A DNA stretch of 58,389 bases from Comchoanobacter sp040266255 (GCA_040266255.1 JBDQEV010000001.1:1-58389); one strand, 5' to 3'. Positions 26,266 through 36,389 are shown, counted from the stretch's first letter. The notes: generated from the sequence alone by a model not told the origin. Program-made: numbers and translations.

Positions 26266-29180
26266 GTTTTTTACGACAATATATTTATAAGTTTGCTTTA
26301 TTGGCAATAGCAGGTTTCTCTTGGGCAGATACTACTGTTAAGAGTCCTAAGACTGTAACTTTAGCCGATATCAGGGCAGTTGGTGATACTGAGGTCCTGG
26401 AAAGCTTTATTTTCTCCTTGTTAGATAAGACTCAAGATTTATCATATCAGTTTCTAGAAATTATTTTTGGACCTGTTGTGTCTAATACAGCGACAAACTT
26501 TTTGATTGCTGAGGTTTTTAAAGCCCTTAATATAGGCGTCTTATCAGTCATGTCGATTATTATTGGGTATAGTATTGTTTTATCTGTAATCGCTACTTCA
26601 CAAGATAGTACAGGCGCTTTTTCTCAACGAGTCAGCCCTTGGACATTATTTAGAACAGTGTTCGGTGTATCAATGATCCTCCCTTTAAACAATGGCTATT
26701 GTGCTTTGCAGGTTCTAGTTATGCAAGTTGTTCTAATGGGCATCGGTTTTGCTAATACAGCATGGGTGACTGCGGTTAACTATATCACGGATGTTTCTTC
26801 GTTGCGGCTTGAGTTGTCAGAGAGTGAAGTTAAAACAAGGAATAAGCTAGAAAATCAGTTAAAGCCATATGTTGCAGCATTGATTGAAGAGAATATTCAT
26901 CAATATACTAAAAACTGTGTTGTTTATGGTGCACTCTCGCAACACTTTAAACCAGGAGCGGTAAATCTTAAAGCTTTAAGCCCTTTAAATCCGACATATC
27001 AAACAACACTGACTGCATGCGCCTTGTTTGATTATGATACAAGGCGTGATAGTGGGCGGTCAGGTTTAGGGTATATTCAGAAAGATGGTGATAGAAATCA
27101 AGTTAATTCAAGATATTTAGCTCAAGTGAAGCTCTATCGCCCTACACTTGGAGATGATGGAACACCGACGTCTAATAACTGGAATTCACTTATACTTGAT
27201 ATGGAAGAAAAAGTTTCTCGTCAGGTGTTTAGGGCGATTAGGTCTTATGTAGAGGCTGTAAGTAGTATAGTCCCAAAAGATGGCGTCAAAGATCCAGTGA
27301 TATATCAAAACAAAAACGCTGCACAGTTAGGAACTAAATTAAGTTTTGATGCAATAATGGGCGGGGATACTGAAGGCTTGATGGTCGCCATTAAAAAGGA
27401 AACGGATAATCTACTACGTGCTATAAATAACAGTGATACAGAAAAACAGAAGTTTGAACGCATAATCAATCAAATTGCAAAAGAAGCTTTAGATGAGTTA
27501 GTTGCCTCTGTATTATCCACAATAGACACTGCAGCAATGACAGCCCAAGGGGTGAAATGGGCTAAGACAGGTGCCGATAGTACTAAAGCAAAAAAAGATG
27601 CTCAAGCAAAAGGCTGGCTAGCTGCTGGGATGCATTACAGAAAGTTTTTAGAAAAAGGTCAAGGCAAAGCTAGTGCTGATACCTTGCTTAAAGTGCCTGA
27701 TAATCTACCACCAATGCAATTAGCGCAGGTAATAGAGATACAATATAATAACCCAGTATTGCGAGCAGCTAAGTTAGATGTCGCAATACCTGCGTCCATT
27801 ATAGATAATATAGGTGCTATATCTGATGGGGCTAATAATTCAGCAAATTACGCCACTAATCGTGGGCTTATAATTGAAAATATTATCCCGAATATTAGTG
27901 GTAAGATAGGTTCAACAAAATGGATTTATGGAGCAGGTGTCGATAAACCAGTTAAGTATATGGTCATCATGATACAGAATGCCGCGCAGACTGTTTTAGG
28001 CTTGAAAATATTTGACCCTAGTGGAGGAGGAGTATTGTCAACTTTCCAGGCTAGTATCAGTACATTGAAAGAAGTGGTCGAAACAGGGGATGGGAACCTC
28101 ATAGAGGCGCAAAATGCCATCTCATCAAGCATATCTCCAGATAGAGGGCTATTAGCATCATTTGTTAGTGGGTATGTTGACCCTATTGATGCAGCAGCGC
28201 TGATGGGTAAGGACTTAATTTCGTTTGCAACAACTTATTATAGTCAGACTATAACGGCTTTATATCAGGAAATGAAAGACCTTGCATGGAGTCATTATGG
28301 TGCTATACTGCCAGTCGCTTTAGCTGCAGATGCTGCAACTGCTGCAGTCCACGCATCTCCAGGATGGCCAGGTGCAGTTGCTGCAAAGCTGGCAAAAGAT
28401 GTTACGATTGCAGGTTTAAATATAGCGTATGCTGGTACAAAAACTGCTTTGAATTTATATGTTCCTATGGGAACAGCTTTGGCAGGAATGTTTTTAGCCT
28501 TGGGTGTTATGTTGGGTGTTTATATTCCATTGATGCCATTCATGTTGTTCTTATTTGGTGCAGTGTCATGGTTGATGTCTGTTGCAGAAGCGTTAGTTGC
28601 AGCGCCATTGGTTGGTCTCGGTATTACTCATCCAGAAGGGCATGATTTACTAGGAAAGGCAGAGCAAGCAGTCATACTATTGTTAGGGGTATTTATTCGT
28701 CCAATTACAATTTTATTTGGACTATTCATGGCGATTTTAACGTCACAAGTGATATTTAAAATCTTCAATATTGCTTTTGCAGCAGTTGCAGTACAAGTGA
28801 TTGCGGATGCAATGACTAATAATGCGAATCAAGTTAACCTCATGTTAGGCATAGTCGTTGGTGGGACTCTGTTAGTCTATGTCTATGCAATGATTAGTAT
28901 AATAGAGCAGTCCTATGCACTCATTTATCAGGTTCCAGATCGTATTTTAAGATGGGTTGGTGGGCCTCAAGATCAATCTATGGTTGGCCAGTTAGCTGAG
29001 CAGGCTAAAGGTGAGTCTCAACAGGCTGCAGGTCAAGTTGGCTCTGGTGCAGGTGCAGCAACTAAGGGACCAGATATACAAGCTCAAGGTTCAGGAGGCA
29101 ATTATCAAGCGCCTAAGACAGGAGATAAAGACGATCAAAATGATAAGGGCACTAAGGTAGACAGTAGTGATAATACATAA
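26262..29180 (+). CDS. dotA: DotA/TraY-family membrane protein, copy 2 (best DotA orthologue candidate)
   Basis: About 972 residues. Signal peptide ends near GFSWADT, N-terminal membrane helices lie at about 80-170, and a large central region is followed by the C-terminal block. The block has AEALVAAPLVGLGITHPEG, GKAEQAVILLLG and IRPITILFG. VPDRILRWVGG and an 80-residue Gln/Gly/Ala-rich polar tail follow. It is the longest of the four and directly follows icmV with an ATGA overlap, the Legionella icmV-dotA arrangement, so it is my choice for the DotA orthologue. ATG 26262 is preferred to the TTG at 26241. An HPEG motif is shared with copy 1. Confidence 0.87.
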   Translation: MSFLRQYIYKFALLAIAGFSWADTTVKSPKTVTLADIRAVGDTEVLESFIFSLLDKTQDLSYQFLEIIFGPVVSNTATNFLIAEVFKALNIGVLSVMSIIIGYSIVLSVIATSQDSTGAFSQRVSPWTLFRTVFGVSMILPLNNGYCALQVLVMQVVLMGIGFANTAWVTAVNYITDVSSLRLELSESEVKTRNKLENQLKPYVAALIEENIHQYTKNCVVYGALSQHFKPGAVNLKALSPLNPTYQTTLTACALFDYDTRRDSGRSGLGYIQKDGDRNQVNSRYLAQVKLYRPTLGDDGTPTSNNWNSLILDMEEKVSRQVFRAIRSYVEAVSSIVPKDGVKDPVIYQNKNAAQLGTKLSFDAIMGGDTEGLMVAIKKETDNLLRAINNSDTEKQKFERIINQIAKEALDELVASVLSTIDTAAMTAQGVKWAKTGADSTKAKKDAQAKGWLAAGMHYRKFLEKGQGKASADTLLKVPDNLPPMQLAQVIEIQYNNPVLRAAKLDVAIPASIIDNIGAISDGANNSANYATNRGLIIENIIPNISGKIGSTKWIYGAGVDKPVKYMVIMIQNAAQTVLGLKIFDPSGGGVLSTFQASISTLKEVVETGDGNLIEAQNAISSSISPDRGLLASFVSGYVDPIDAAALMGKDLISFATTYYSQTITALYQEMKDLAWSHYGAILPVALAADAATAAVHASPGWPGAVAAKLAKDVTIAGLNIAYAGTKTALNLYVPMGTALAGMFLALGVMLGVYIPLMPFMLFLFGAVSWLMSVAEALVAAPLVGLGITHPEGHDLLGKAEQAVILLLGVFIRPITILFGLFMAILTSQVIFKIFNIAFAAVAVQVIADAMTNNANQVNLMLGIVVGGTLLVYVYAMISIIEQSYALIYQVPDRILRWVGGPQDQSMVGQLAEQAKGESQQAAGQVGSGAGAATKGPDIQAQGSGGNYQAPKTGDKDDQNDKGTKVDSSDNT

Positions 29181-31671
29181 AGCATACTTCAAAAAACAGC
29201 CCTATACTTGGCTTTATGTAATTTGCTTTTTGATTTTTGCACCAGCAGCTGCAAGTGTTGGAAAGTCAGAAGTCATTTTGAATCAAATTTTTGGACAAGT
29301 AGCTGGTTTAGGTAGCTTGACAGATAAAAAATCTGTTATGGGTGATATATTCAGAATTGTGAATGTTTCTATTGCGATTTTTGCAGGAATGGTTGCTTCT
29401 ATAACAGTTTATCAGGGTGTTGTACAAACTGCTGCTCAGGGAGTATTCATGGGCAAAAGGGGGAGTCAATCCAGTTTTTTTACGGTATTTAGAACGCTTT
29501 CAGGGTTAGCATTAGTCATGCCCATTTATAGTGGTTACTCAGTTCTACAGTATGGAGTCATGTCTATTGCGCTTCAAAGTATTACTGTAGCAGATAATAT
29601 TTCAGAGATTATATTGGCAACACCTCAGGCACGAGTAGGTCAGCTGTTTGAAAGAGTATTAGATCTTGATACCATTCAGGCAAATCAGCAAGAATCAGAG
29701 AAAGAGCGAAAAATAACTTCATCAGTTTCAGGTGAAAAGGTAAAAACATATTATGCTATGTTAGCTGATATTGCATATTGTTCAGTAGAAAATAAAAGTA
29801 CAGTTATTCCTAGAGCAGAAATAAACGGTGAGACTCTAGTATTTAATAATGTAGAGTCTTGCGGAAAGGGGTACACCCTACAGATTGAAAACCCTCAATT
29901 AAAAGATGTGATCTCCAAGTTAACTAATTTGACACTCGGTTCTTTATATAATGAAGCACTCATCAATAAAACAAGCAACAATAACCCAAGCACAACAGAT
30001 AAGGAAAAAAAAGCTAAAGAAGAACTGGCAAAAGAAGAACTGGCAAAAGTAGCGGTTAAGATAGCAAAGCGTGATGCACCAGCATTTGTTTTGCCAACGA
30101 CTAAACTTGAAGGAGGTAGCTATACAAAAGATTGGATTCAATTTCCTTGGCATTACACGTCGCTGAGTATGGGATGTCCTCTCCAAGATCCATCTAAAAA
30201 TTATACGGCATGCGTAGACTCATTTACGGATCTGAATAGCGCGATAGCTCCTTCTGATGTTAGCGATGTTAGCCCTTCTCAACCATATATTACAACAAAA
30301 ATGATTGATACGGCACTAAAAGCAGCAGCCCCTAGCGTCAGCGCTAGTCAATCTTCAACGACTGATATATCTAAATTTTCTCAGCACTTCAATCAGCTAT
30401 CATTTAATGATATTGACCCAAAAGGTGGGCAAGTGCTGAGTTCATGGAATAATCCAACTACTTCAGGTGTGTCAATTTTTAAACAAAATACTGCCATTCA
30501 AGCGCCTTTACAGGCTGTTTTGGGTGATACATTAAAAATCTGGTATGATGCATTCTATGTCAATGTATCTGCAATGCTTGCTAACCCACCCCTTGAGTTA
30601 GGAAAGCTATCCATCAGTTTATCATCTCATATGACAATGTTCATGTTTACGATTGCGCGTGATGTGATGTCAGCTCAAATTAAGGCAACACTTGATACAT
30701 ATTGGGTGATGTTTGCACTTAAGATAAGAAGATATGCCGTAGAAGCATGGCTGGCTGCTAACTTAGAATATCAGTGGGATATATTTTATTGCTTGAATCC
30801 TTTTGCACCAAATTCAAGTACGCGTGTTCTTATGTGCCCTCCGACATTAATTCCTTACCCGCCTCCGATGATGATCGGGCCTAATCCAGTGTGGGCAGCT
30901 GCAGTCGCAATAAACATGAGCACTATAGCCATAATGTCAGTCCAATATGCTGTTCCTGTTGCAGTTAATACTGCTATAGAGCAAACAACTCAGCTTCATT
31001 GGTCTCTGATTTCTCAAGCATCACTATCTTCACAGTATCAAGGTATTATTATTGCATCAATATCACCACTAATGGTATTAACTAATGTTTTATCAATCTG
31101 GCTGCCACTACTTCCATCTCTGACATATTATGTAGCGGTAATAGGTTGGGTGCTTGCTGTAGTAGAAGCAATGGTTGCTTTTCCATTAACAGCATTGGGA
31201 ATGAGTTTTCCACAAGGACATGATTTTTTAGGATCAGCTCAACAGTCATTAATTTTACTCCTGAGCTTATTTATTAGGGCGCCTCTAATAGTCATTGGTT
31301 TTTATATTGGAATGCAGTTAATTTCTGCTGGTATGGCAGGCATTTTATTAGCTTTAAATAATATTTTCCAGCCGATGCTTGAGTCACCTTCAGTAGCGTC
31401 TGCTGTAGCGCTGATAGCCACTATGGTTATGGTTATTTATATATCTGCAACGTTAATTACATATTGCTTAAGTGCTGCATATCGGATTCCAAGTATGGTC
31501 ATTAGGTGGGTAGGGGCTCAAGCTGATACAGGATCAGAGCAACAGAGTATTCAACGAATTTACTCCTTGCTAAATCAACAACAGGGCTCTGCTCTATCTT
31601 CAGTTCAACAGTCTGCACAAAGTGCTGAACAAGGTGGTCAAGCGGTTTCGGGGCAAATGCGTGTTCAATAG
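29167..31671 (+). CDS. DotA/TraY-family membrane protein, copy 3
   Basis: An 834-residue protein starting at GTG, 14 nt before the stop of copy 2. Signal-like segment ends near APAAASVG. The C-terminal block has VEAMVAFPLTALGMSFPQG, GSAQQSLILLLS, IRAPLIVIG, then IPSMVIRWVGAQAD and a Gln/Ser-rich tail. The central region contains several Cys: CSVEN and ESCGKG, MGCPLQD and TACVDS, FYCLNP and LMCPP. They look like three periplasmic disulphide pairs. The usual HPEG reads FPQG here. A short duplicated stretch (KEELAKEELAK) sits near residue 287. Confidence 0.82.
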   Translation: MIIHKAYFKKQPYTWLYVICFLIFAPAAASVGKSEVILNQIFGQVAGLGSLTDKKSVMGDIFRIVNVSIAIFAGMVASITVYQGVVQTAAQGVFMGKRGSQSSFFTVFRTLSGLALVMPIYSGYSVLQYGVMSIALQSITVADNISEIILATPQARVGQLFERVLDLDTIQANQQESEKERKITSSVSGEKVKTYYAMLADIAYCSVENKSTVIPRAEINGETLVFNNVESCGKGYTLQIENPQLKDVISKLTNLTLGSLYNEALINKTSNNNPSTTDKEKKAKEELAKEELAKVAVKIAKRDAPAFVLPTTKLEGGSYTKDWIQFPWHYTSLSMGCPLQDPSKNYTACVDSFTDLNSAIAPSDVSDVSPSQPYITTKMIDTALKAAAPSVSASQSSTTDISKFSQHFNQLSFNDIDPKGGQVLSSWNNPTTSGVSIFKQNTAIQAPLQAVLGDTLKIWYDAFYVNVSAMLANPPLELGKLSISLSSHMTMFMFTIARDVMSAQIKATLDTYWVMFALKIRRYAVEAWLAANLEYQWDIFYCLNPFAPNSSTRVLMCPPTLIPYPPPMMIGPNPVWAAAVAINMSTIAIMSVQYAVPVAVNTAIEQTTQLHWSLISQASLSSQYQGIIIASISPLMVLTNVLSIWLPLLPSLTYYVAVIGWVLAVVEAMVAFPLTALGMSFPQGHDFLGSAQQSLILLLSLFIRAPLIVIGFYIGMQLISAGMAGILLALNNIFQPMLESPSVASAVALIATMVMVIYISATLITYCLSAAYRIPSMVIRWVGAQADTGSEQQSIQRIYSLLNQQQGSALSSVQQSAQSAEQGGQAVSGQMRVQ
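30019..30048 (+). repeat. 15-bp tandem duplication inside DotA copy 3
   Basis: Two perfect head-to-tail copies of a 15-bp unit (gaagaactggcaaaa) encode a repeated EELAK in a charged stretch. This in-frame duplication looks recent. Confidence 0.85.
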
Positions 31672-34408
31672 ATTATTAAAGATTTTTATATTGATGCTTA
31701 TTTCTGTTTGCTATGCAGCAGGAGATGAAGCAGGTGGATTAAATCAAGCGGCAGCTGTTTTATTGATGGATAACTACCAGTATTTTAATGTAACAGGTTT
31801 TATTTCAAGTCTGATACGGATCTATAATATTGGTATTATTTCAGTACTCACTATTGCAGCAATTGGTTCACTATCATATTTAGGTGCTCTGGCAGCTTCT
31901 GAAGGTAAGGGAATTGGTCGAAAAATAAGTACTTGGGTTGCAATAAGAACATTGGTTGGCTTTACACTATTAGTACCTTTAGGGCCATCTTCAATGAGTG
32001 GTGCACAGCATGTTGTCATTGCAATTGTGAACTCCAGTATAGAAGCAACTGAGTTTATGGCAACGCAACTTGCAGGTAGTCCCAAAACTCTATCACCCAT
32101 AACAGATCATGTGCCAGAGGAGGTAAAACCGGATGAGATAGCAAATGTTTATGTAAGCGTGGTACAGATGGCACTGTGTAATATGATTCAGAATAAAGCT
32201 GATCCTTATATGGTAAAGTATGATTCAGACAACAAAGCTTTTTACTTTTCTCCAGCAAGTACGGATGTTAAGAAATGCGGCCACATTAAAAGTAAAGAAT
32301 CATTTGCCTCAAAAGGTGTGCTAGAAAATATATATGAGGATGTTCTCAGTTGGTATAAAGTTGCTAATAGCGCGATAGAGCTTCAAAAAGCAAAGGATAA
32401 AGCAGAGGCAGCAGAAAAGGCAGGAGTAGCTGTCAGTCCTAAAAAGCTCTTAGAAGTGACCAAAAGTGTCACTACAGTTTGTGCTGATGAGAAAGCAAAA
32501 TCATGTAAGCCATTGAATGAAGTGTTTAAGATAAAGAATGCAATTGCTTTAGTAGAGCACTTTAGTACAGATGCACCTGTTCAACCTGCTACAGATAATA
32601 CAGAATATGGTTGGATAGAGAAAATTCTAGATAGGGATCACTTAATGGCATCTCTACTGTCAAGTGAAAAAGTTGAGTTTGATAGCAATATTGTGAGTGT
32701 GCCAAGCTTAGAACGGGACATAGATTTTTCGATTGATAATATTAATGCTAATAGTATCAGTGGCTTAACTGCCTTAATTAGTAAAAAAATCCCTGAGGTA
32801 AAAGGCACACTGTTGACGAGTCAATCTCTTACTTCTCCTAAGTTTGACGGATTAATGCAATCCAATTGGCTTTATGAAGATGAAAAAACACAGATTGACC
32901 CGGCTAATGTATCGATTGATGTGAATTTACTGCCAAAGGCAATTAATGTTTTAGCAAAGGGTGTTATTCAAGACTTAAAACGTTTAATTGAGAGTAAAAA
33001 TCCTGTAATGGCTACATCTAAAGTAGGGTTAAATATTATTCAAAAGGTAGAAACTTATTGGAATGTTTCAACAAAAGACCTAGCAGAACAGAACTCTCAG
33101 TTGGGTAAGGTGCAATATGCAATGCAACAGGCATCGCAGGCGGCGGCTTATGGCGCATATGCTGCAGCTAAATTTGGATTAAAACCAGGTGGTGCTTGGC
33201 ATACTCCTGCATATATAGCGATAGCAGTCTTTGATAATCTCTTTACGATGCTAAATATTCTAGTAGATATTGATTATGCTAACCTATTTAAGTGGGAGCC
33301 ACTTGGTGCTGCATTGAGTACATTGTTTTTCATTTGGGGTGCTTTTTATGGTGTGTTACTGCCTGTCGTTCCATCACTAATTGTGATCTTTGCATTAATT
33401 GGTTGGTTATTGCTAATTGTTGAAGCAATATTAGCTTCTCCATTAATTGCATTAGGATTAGCGCATCCTAGCGGTCAGCAATTTTTTGGAGCATCAGAAC
33501 AGTCATCAATGCTACTGTTGATGTTGTTCTTACGACCAATGCTTATATTTGTAGGTGTTATTGTCTCTATTGCCATCTCTCATTGCGGTCTCACGATGTT
33601 AAACTATGCAATAGAGGTTTTCATTCTAGATCTTATTACAGGGACTAGTTGGTGGATTGATGGTGTGATGCTTTTGATGCTGATGGTAATCTATGGTTAT
33701 ATAGCATTTTTAGTTTTGGTACAAAGCTATACTGTTATTGGTATGTTGCCGGATAAAGTCAGTGCATGGATTGGCTCAGGGCCTCTCGGTGGGGATAGTC
33801 CTCTGCAACAAATATTAGCAGTTAGAGCAGGCGTAGAATCAGCAGCACAAAAAGCAGCTCAAGGTGCTGGCGCTTCAGTATCAGATAAAGGTTCTGCAAA
33901 TATGCAGATGAATGTAGCCGAATTAGCTGAATTAGATGATAAACGTACAGAAGACAAAGATCTCATAAAGGATCTAGAGGATAGCAAAGAAGATTTTCAT
34001 ACTCAATTAACTGATAAAGCAATAGATGATCTTGGTCTTAAAGATCTTGAAAAAAGTGGTAAAGTTCCAGACAGAATAAAGGTGTTGACAAAACAAGATA
34101 TCGAAGAGGCTCGTGCAAATGGTACGTTGAAACTAAGCCAAAGTAAGATTGATGATATGTTTAAAGGAAAAGATAAGTTATACTTTGTGAAAGAAACGGG
34201 CTTTAAGAGCTTGGCGGAGACTCAAGAAGACTATAGAAATCAATATGCTCATAGTACGCAAGTCATTACGAGTGCTCCAGCTTCAATAGGGATTTTTGCA
34301 GAACATTTTTACAATAAGCATATGAAACAACTTGCAGTTAGTAGAGTTAATCGTGCAAAGCAGAAATATCAGTTTAACTTGAGTGACTATCTTAAAGATG
34401 TTGAATAA
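31661..34408 (+). CDS. DotA/TraY-family membrane protein, copy 4, with long charged C-terminal extension
   Basis: About 915 residues from GTG 31661, which gives a clean signal peptide (FNRLLKIFILMLISVCYAAG) and has GGGGC upstream. The frame also opens at a GTG at 31622. The C-terminal block has VEAILASPLIALGLAHPSG, GASEQSSMLLLM and LRPMLIFVG, then LPDKVSAWIGSG. Unlike copies 1-3, it continues with about 200 highly charged, probably cytoplasmic residues rich in Asp, Lys and Glu. Paired Cys occur centrally (ALCNM and KKCGH; TVCAD and KSCKP). The stop is 9 bp from the convergent dotB stop. Confidence 0.82.
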   Translation: MFNRLLKIFILMLISVCYAAGDEAGGLNQAAAVLLMDNYQYFNVTGFISSLIRIYNIGIISVLTIAAIGSLSYLGALAASEGKGIGRKISTWVAIRTLVGFTLLVPLGPSSMSGAQHVVIAIVNSSIEATEFMATQLAGSPKTLSPITDHVPEEVKPDEIANVYVSVVQMALCNMIQNKADPYMVKYDSDNKAFYFSPASTDVKKCGHIKSKESFASKGVLENIYEDVLSWYKVANSAIELQKAKDKAEAAEKAGVAVSPKKLLEVTKSVTTVCADEKAKSCKPLNEVFKIKNAIALVEHFSTDAPVQPATDNTEYGWIEKILDRDHLMASLLSSEKVEFDSNIVSVPSLERDIDFSIDNINANSISGLTALISKKIPEVKGTLLTSQSLTSPKFDGLMQSNWLYEDEKTQIDPANVSIDVNLLPKAINVLAKGVIQDLKRLIESKNPVMATSKVGLNIIQKVETYWNVSTKDLAEQNSQLGKVQYAMQQASQAAAYGAYAAAKFGLKPGGAWHTPAYIAIAVFDNLFTMLNILVDIDYANLFKWEPLGAALSTLFFIWGAFYGVLLPVVPSLIVIFALIGWLLLIVEAILASPLIALGLAHPSGQQFFGASEQSSMLLLMLFLRPMLIFVGVIVSIAISHCGLTMLNYAIEVFILDLITGTSWWIDGVMLLMLMVIYGYIAFLVLVQSYTVIGMLPDKVSAWIGSGPLGGDSPLQQILAVRAGVESAAQKAAQGAGASVSDKGSANMQMNVAELAELDDKRTEDKDLIKDLEDSKEDFHTQLTDKAIDDLGLKDLEKSGKVPDRIKVLTKQDIEEARANGTLKLSQSKIDDMFKGKDKLYFVKETGFKSLAETQEDYRNQYAHSTQVITSAPASIGIFAEHFYNKHMKQLAVSRVNRAKQKYQFNLSDYLKDVE

Positions 34409-34417
34409 AGCTGACAG

Positions 34418-35575
34418 TTATTTGATTTTAATATCTAAGTCTTTTGATTTCTCATGTCTCTCTAAGCTAGAGAATACTTCTTTTGAGATCTTTTTTTGCT
34501 TATAAAGCTTACTGGCTACATCAAGCATTGTCTGCTTTTTGCTTTTTAGGATTTTACGTATTGATTTAGTAATGTTGGTTAGGTCTGACTCAAGGAGTGA
34601 CTCTCTAACAGCTTCATCAAATACTAAAAATTCTCTTAGTGCAATTTGTTTACCATCAGTAGATGGAACCAGTTGTTGCCATACAATTAGTCGCGTGGTT
34701 TCTATGATATCAACTGTTTTGCCTATTCTTTCACTTCTAGGGAAGCTACCAACTAGTCTTCTCACTGTTTCAGCTACACCGTTGCTGTGCACAGTGGTAT
34801 AAACAGGGTGACCAGTTAGTGCTGCATCAATCACTGCATTAATTGTTTCATAGTCTCTTGATTCACCAACAAGAATAAGTCGTGGCTTACGACGAAGTGC
34901 ATTTCTAACACCTGCTGCAAAGCTTGGAAGATGTTTTGGAATCTCAGTTTGCGAGATAACTGAACTAGGTTTTTCAATATTATCATAAACGAACTCAATA
35001 GGTGATTCGTAGGTTAGAATTTTTCGATGTGCTTCTGGTTGTTCTGCAATTTCTCTTATGATACCAGCAAGTAAAGTTGATTTACCTGATCCTGTAACAC
35101 CTGTGACATAAATTACACCGTCATTAGGACTCATCCCCGCAATAATTTCTTTTTCTAAATCTAACTCTTCAATTGAGGGTGGGTCAGTAGGGATGGTTCT
35201 GAGGGTGATTTGAATCCCCTCATGCCCATCAACAAGGCATGCAGTAGCATTCACCCTAAAGCGTAGTCTTTCTGCTCTAGAAGGCTTAAATTCATAATTG
35301 GTATCAATGTCTTCACCGCTTAATAGACGGGTAGTACCATTGGCACCATAAATGCCATTTAGAATATCTCCAACTTCAGGTGTTGTGAGCTGTTTTTTTG
35401 TAATAGGGTTTAGTTTGCCATACTCTTCAATATAGATAAACTCACCTGATTGAATCGTAATATCTGAGACTTTGAATTCGGCACAATGCTCTAGAATGAT
35501 ATTGAGGTCCATTTCTGCAAATCGACCAGGCTCATTCTTCATTAAATATTTGTTATCTTTTGTATCTTCGCTCAC
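34418..35575 (-). CDS. dotB: Dot/Icm ATPase DotB
   Basis: A 385-residue PilT/VirB11-type hexameric ATPase, as in Legionella (377). Walker A GVTGSGKST is at about residues 157-165, then the Asp-box region ILTYESPIEFVYDN, Walker B-like RLILVGESRDYETI and the His-box TGHPVYTTVHSNGVAE. It cycles onto the DotO base and is needed to drive substrate transport. It starts at GTG with GGAG five bases upstream. Third gene in the dotD-dotC-dotB strand, facing DotA copy 4. Confidence 0.96.
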   Translation of the reverse strand: MSEDTKDNKYLMKNEPGRFAEMDLNIILEHCAEFKVSDITIQSGEFIYIEEYGKLNPITKKQLTTPEVGDILNGIYGANGTTRLLSGEDIDTNYEFKPSRAERLRFRVNATACLVDGHEGIQITLRTIPTDPPSIEELDLEKEIIAGMSPNDGVIYVTGVTGSGKSTLLAGIIREIAEQPEAHRKILTYESPIEFVYDNIEKPSSVISQTEIPKHLPSFAAGVRNALRRKPRLILVGESRDYETINAVIDAALTGHPVYTTVHSNGVAETVRRLVGSFPRSERIGKTVDIIETTRLIVWQQLVPSTDGKQIALREFLVFDEAVRESLLESDLTNITKSIRKILKSKKQTMLDVASKLYKQKKISKEVFSSLERHEKSKDLDIKIK

Positions 35576-35628
35576 ATTAACTCCAATGTTTCTAATTCTT
35601 TAATGTTATAGTACAAGAATAAATAAAA

Positions 35629-36381
35629 TCAGGAAGATTCGTTAATAATGATTGGATGCCACTGATTGGTAAGAGGGTTTAGGACAGATGGACGCGTGAT
35701 CTTAATGATTTTATCGTTTAGACGTAGCGCACTTGAGTCACCTGTTATGCCAAGATCCATGACCTCAGCATAAGGTGCTGATATCATATTCTGTAAGTGC
35801 AGTTCCTGGAAGAGGACCATCCCCTGAAAGTCTCTATTCAACCTCGAAAGCGCATCTTGGAATATTGCAGAGGCTTGCTCGACACCTTTATCCCAACCTT
35901 GTCTAGATGCTTTTTGCCAGATTTCTGATTCTTCAGGGTCTTGTGGCAAAATTGCTTCTGGTGGTTCATCTGGCTCCACATAAGCCAAGTAAATATAGTC
36001 TCTCCATGATGGTGCGACTGATACAAAGCGAGCAGCAGCCATCATATTAATTTCTTGATCAGATACCCTTACTAAGTCAGACTGTTGTATGGTATATGAC
36101 TTACCATATGATGTTACTACAGGAGGAAGGATATTGTGTGGCAACAATAATGCATTGAAGTTATAGACTTGATCAAGTTTTTGACTTTGTTGGTCTAAGT
36201 ACGCCGCTATACTTTGGGACTTCCAGTGTAGTCCTGATTGTGCGCCATAAGATAGTGCAATTTCTTGCATGGCTTTTTTACGGCCAGACTCACCATCTTC
36301 TCCTCTTAATTGGCAACCAGATAAAAGCCCAAGCGCTGCACTTACGATAACCAATGGTCTAAAAAGCTGTTTCATTAACAT
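35629..36381 (-). CDS. dotC: Outer-membrane core lipoprotein DotC
   Basis: A 250-residue lipoprotein: signal peptide with lipobox LLSGC (Cys about residue 23), then LSYGAQSGLHWKSQSI, LDQVYNFNALLLPHNILPPVV, SWRDYIYLAYVEPDEPP, WDKGVEQASAIF and the end TNQWHPIIIN, each aligning with Legionella DotC. DotC and DotD carry DotH to the outer membrane to form the core complex. About 50 residues shorter than the Legionella protein, mainly just before the C-terminus. Lies 8 bp after dotD. Confidence 0.93.
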   Translation of the reverse strand: MLMKQLFRPLVIVSAALGLLSGCQLRGEDGESGRKKAMQEIALSYGAQSGLHWKSQSIAAYLDQQSQKLDQVYNFNALLLPHNILPPVVTSYGKSYTIQQSDLVRVSDQEINMMAAARFVSVAPSWRDYIYLAYVEPDEPPEAILPQDPEESEIWQKASRQGWDKGVEQASAIFQDALSRLNRDFQGMVLFQELHLQNMISAPYAEVMDLGITGDSSALRLNDKIIKITRPSVLNPLTNQWHPIIINESS

Positions 36382-36389
36382 GCTTGTTC

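Noticed and set aside
28286..28645. Cys-rich frame overlapping DotA copy 2
   Set aside because: It is a shifted reading of Ala/Gly codons in the membrane block (GCA/GCT read as TGC/TGT), not a metal-binding protein.
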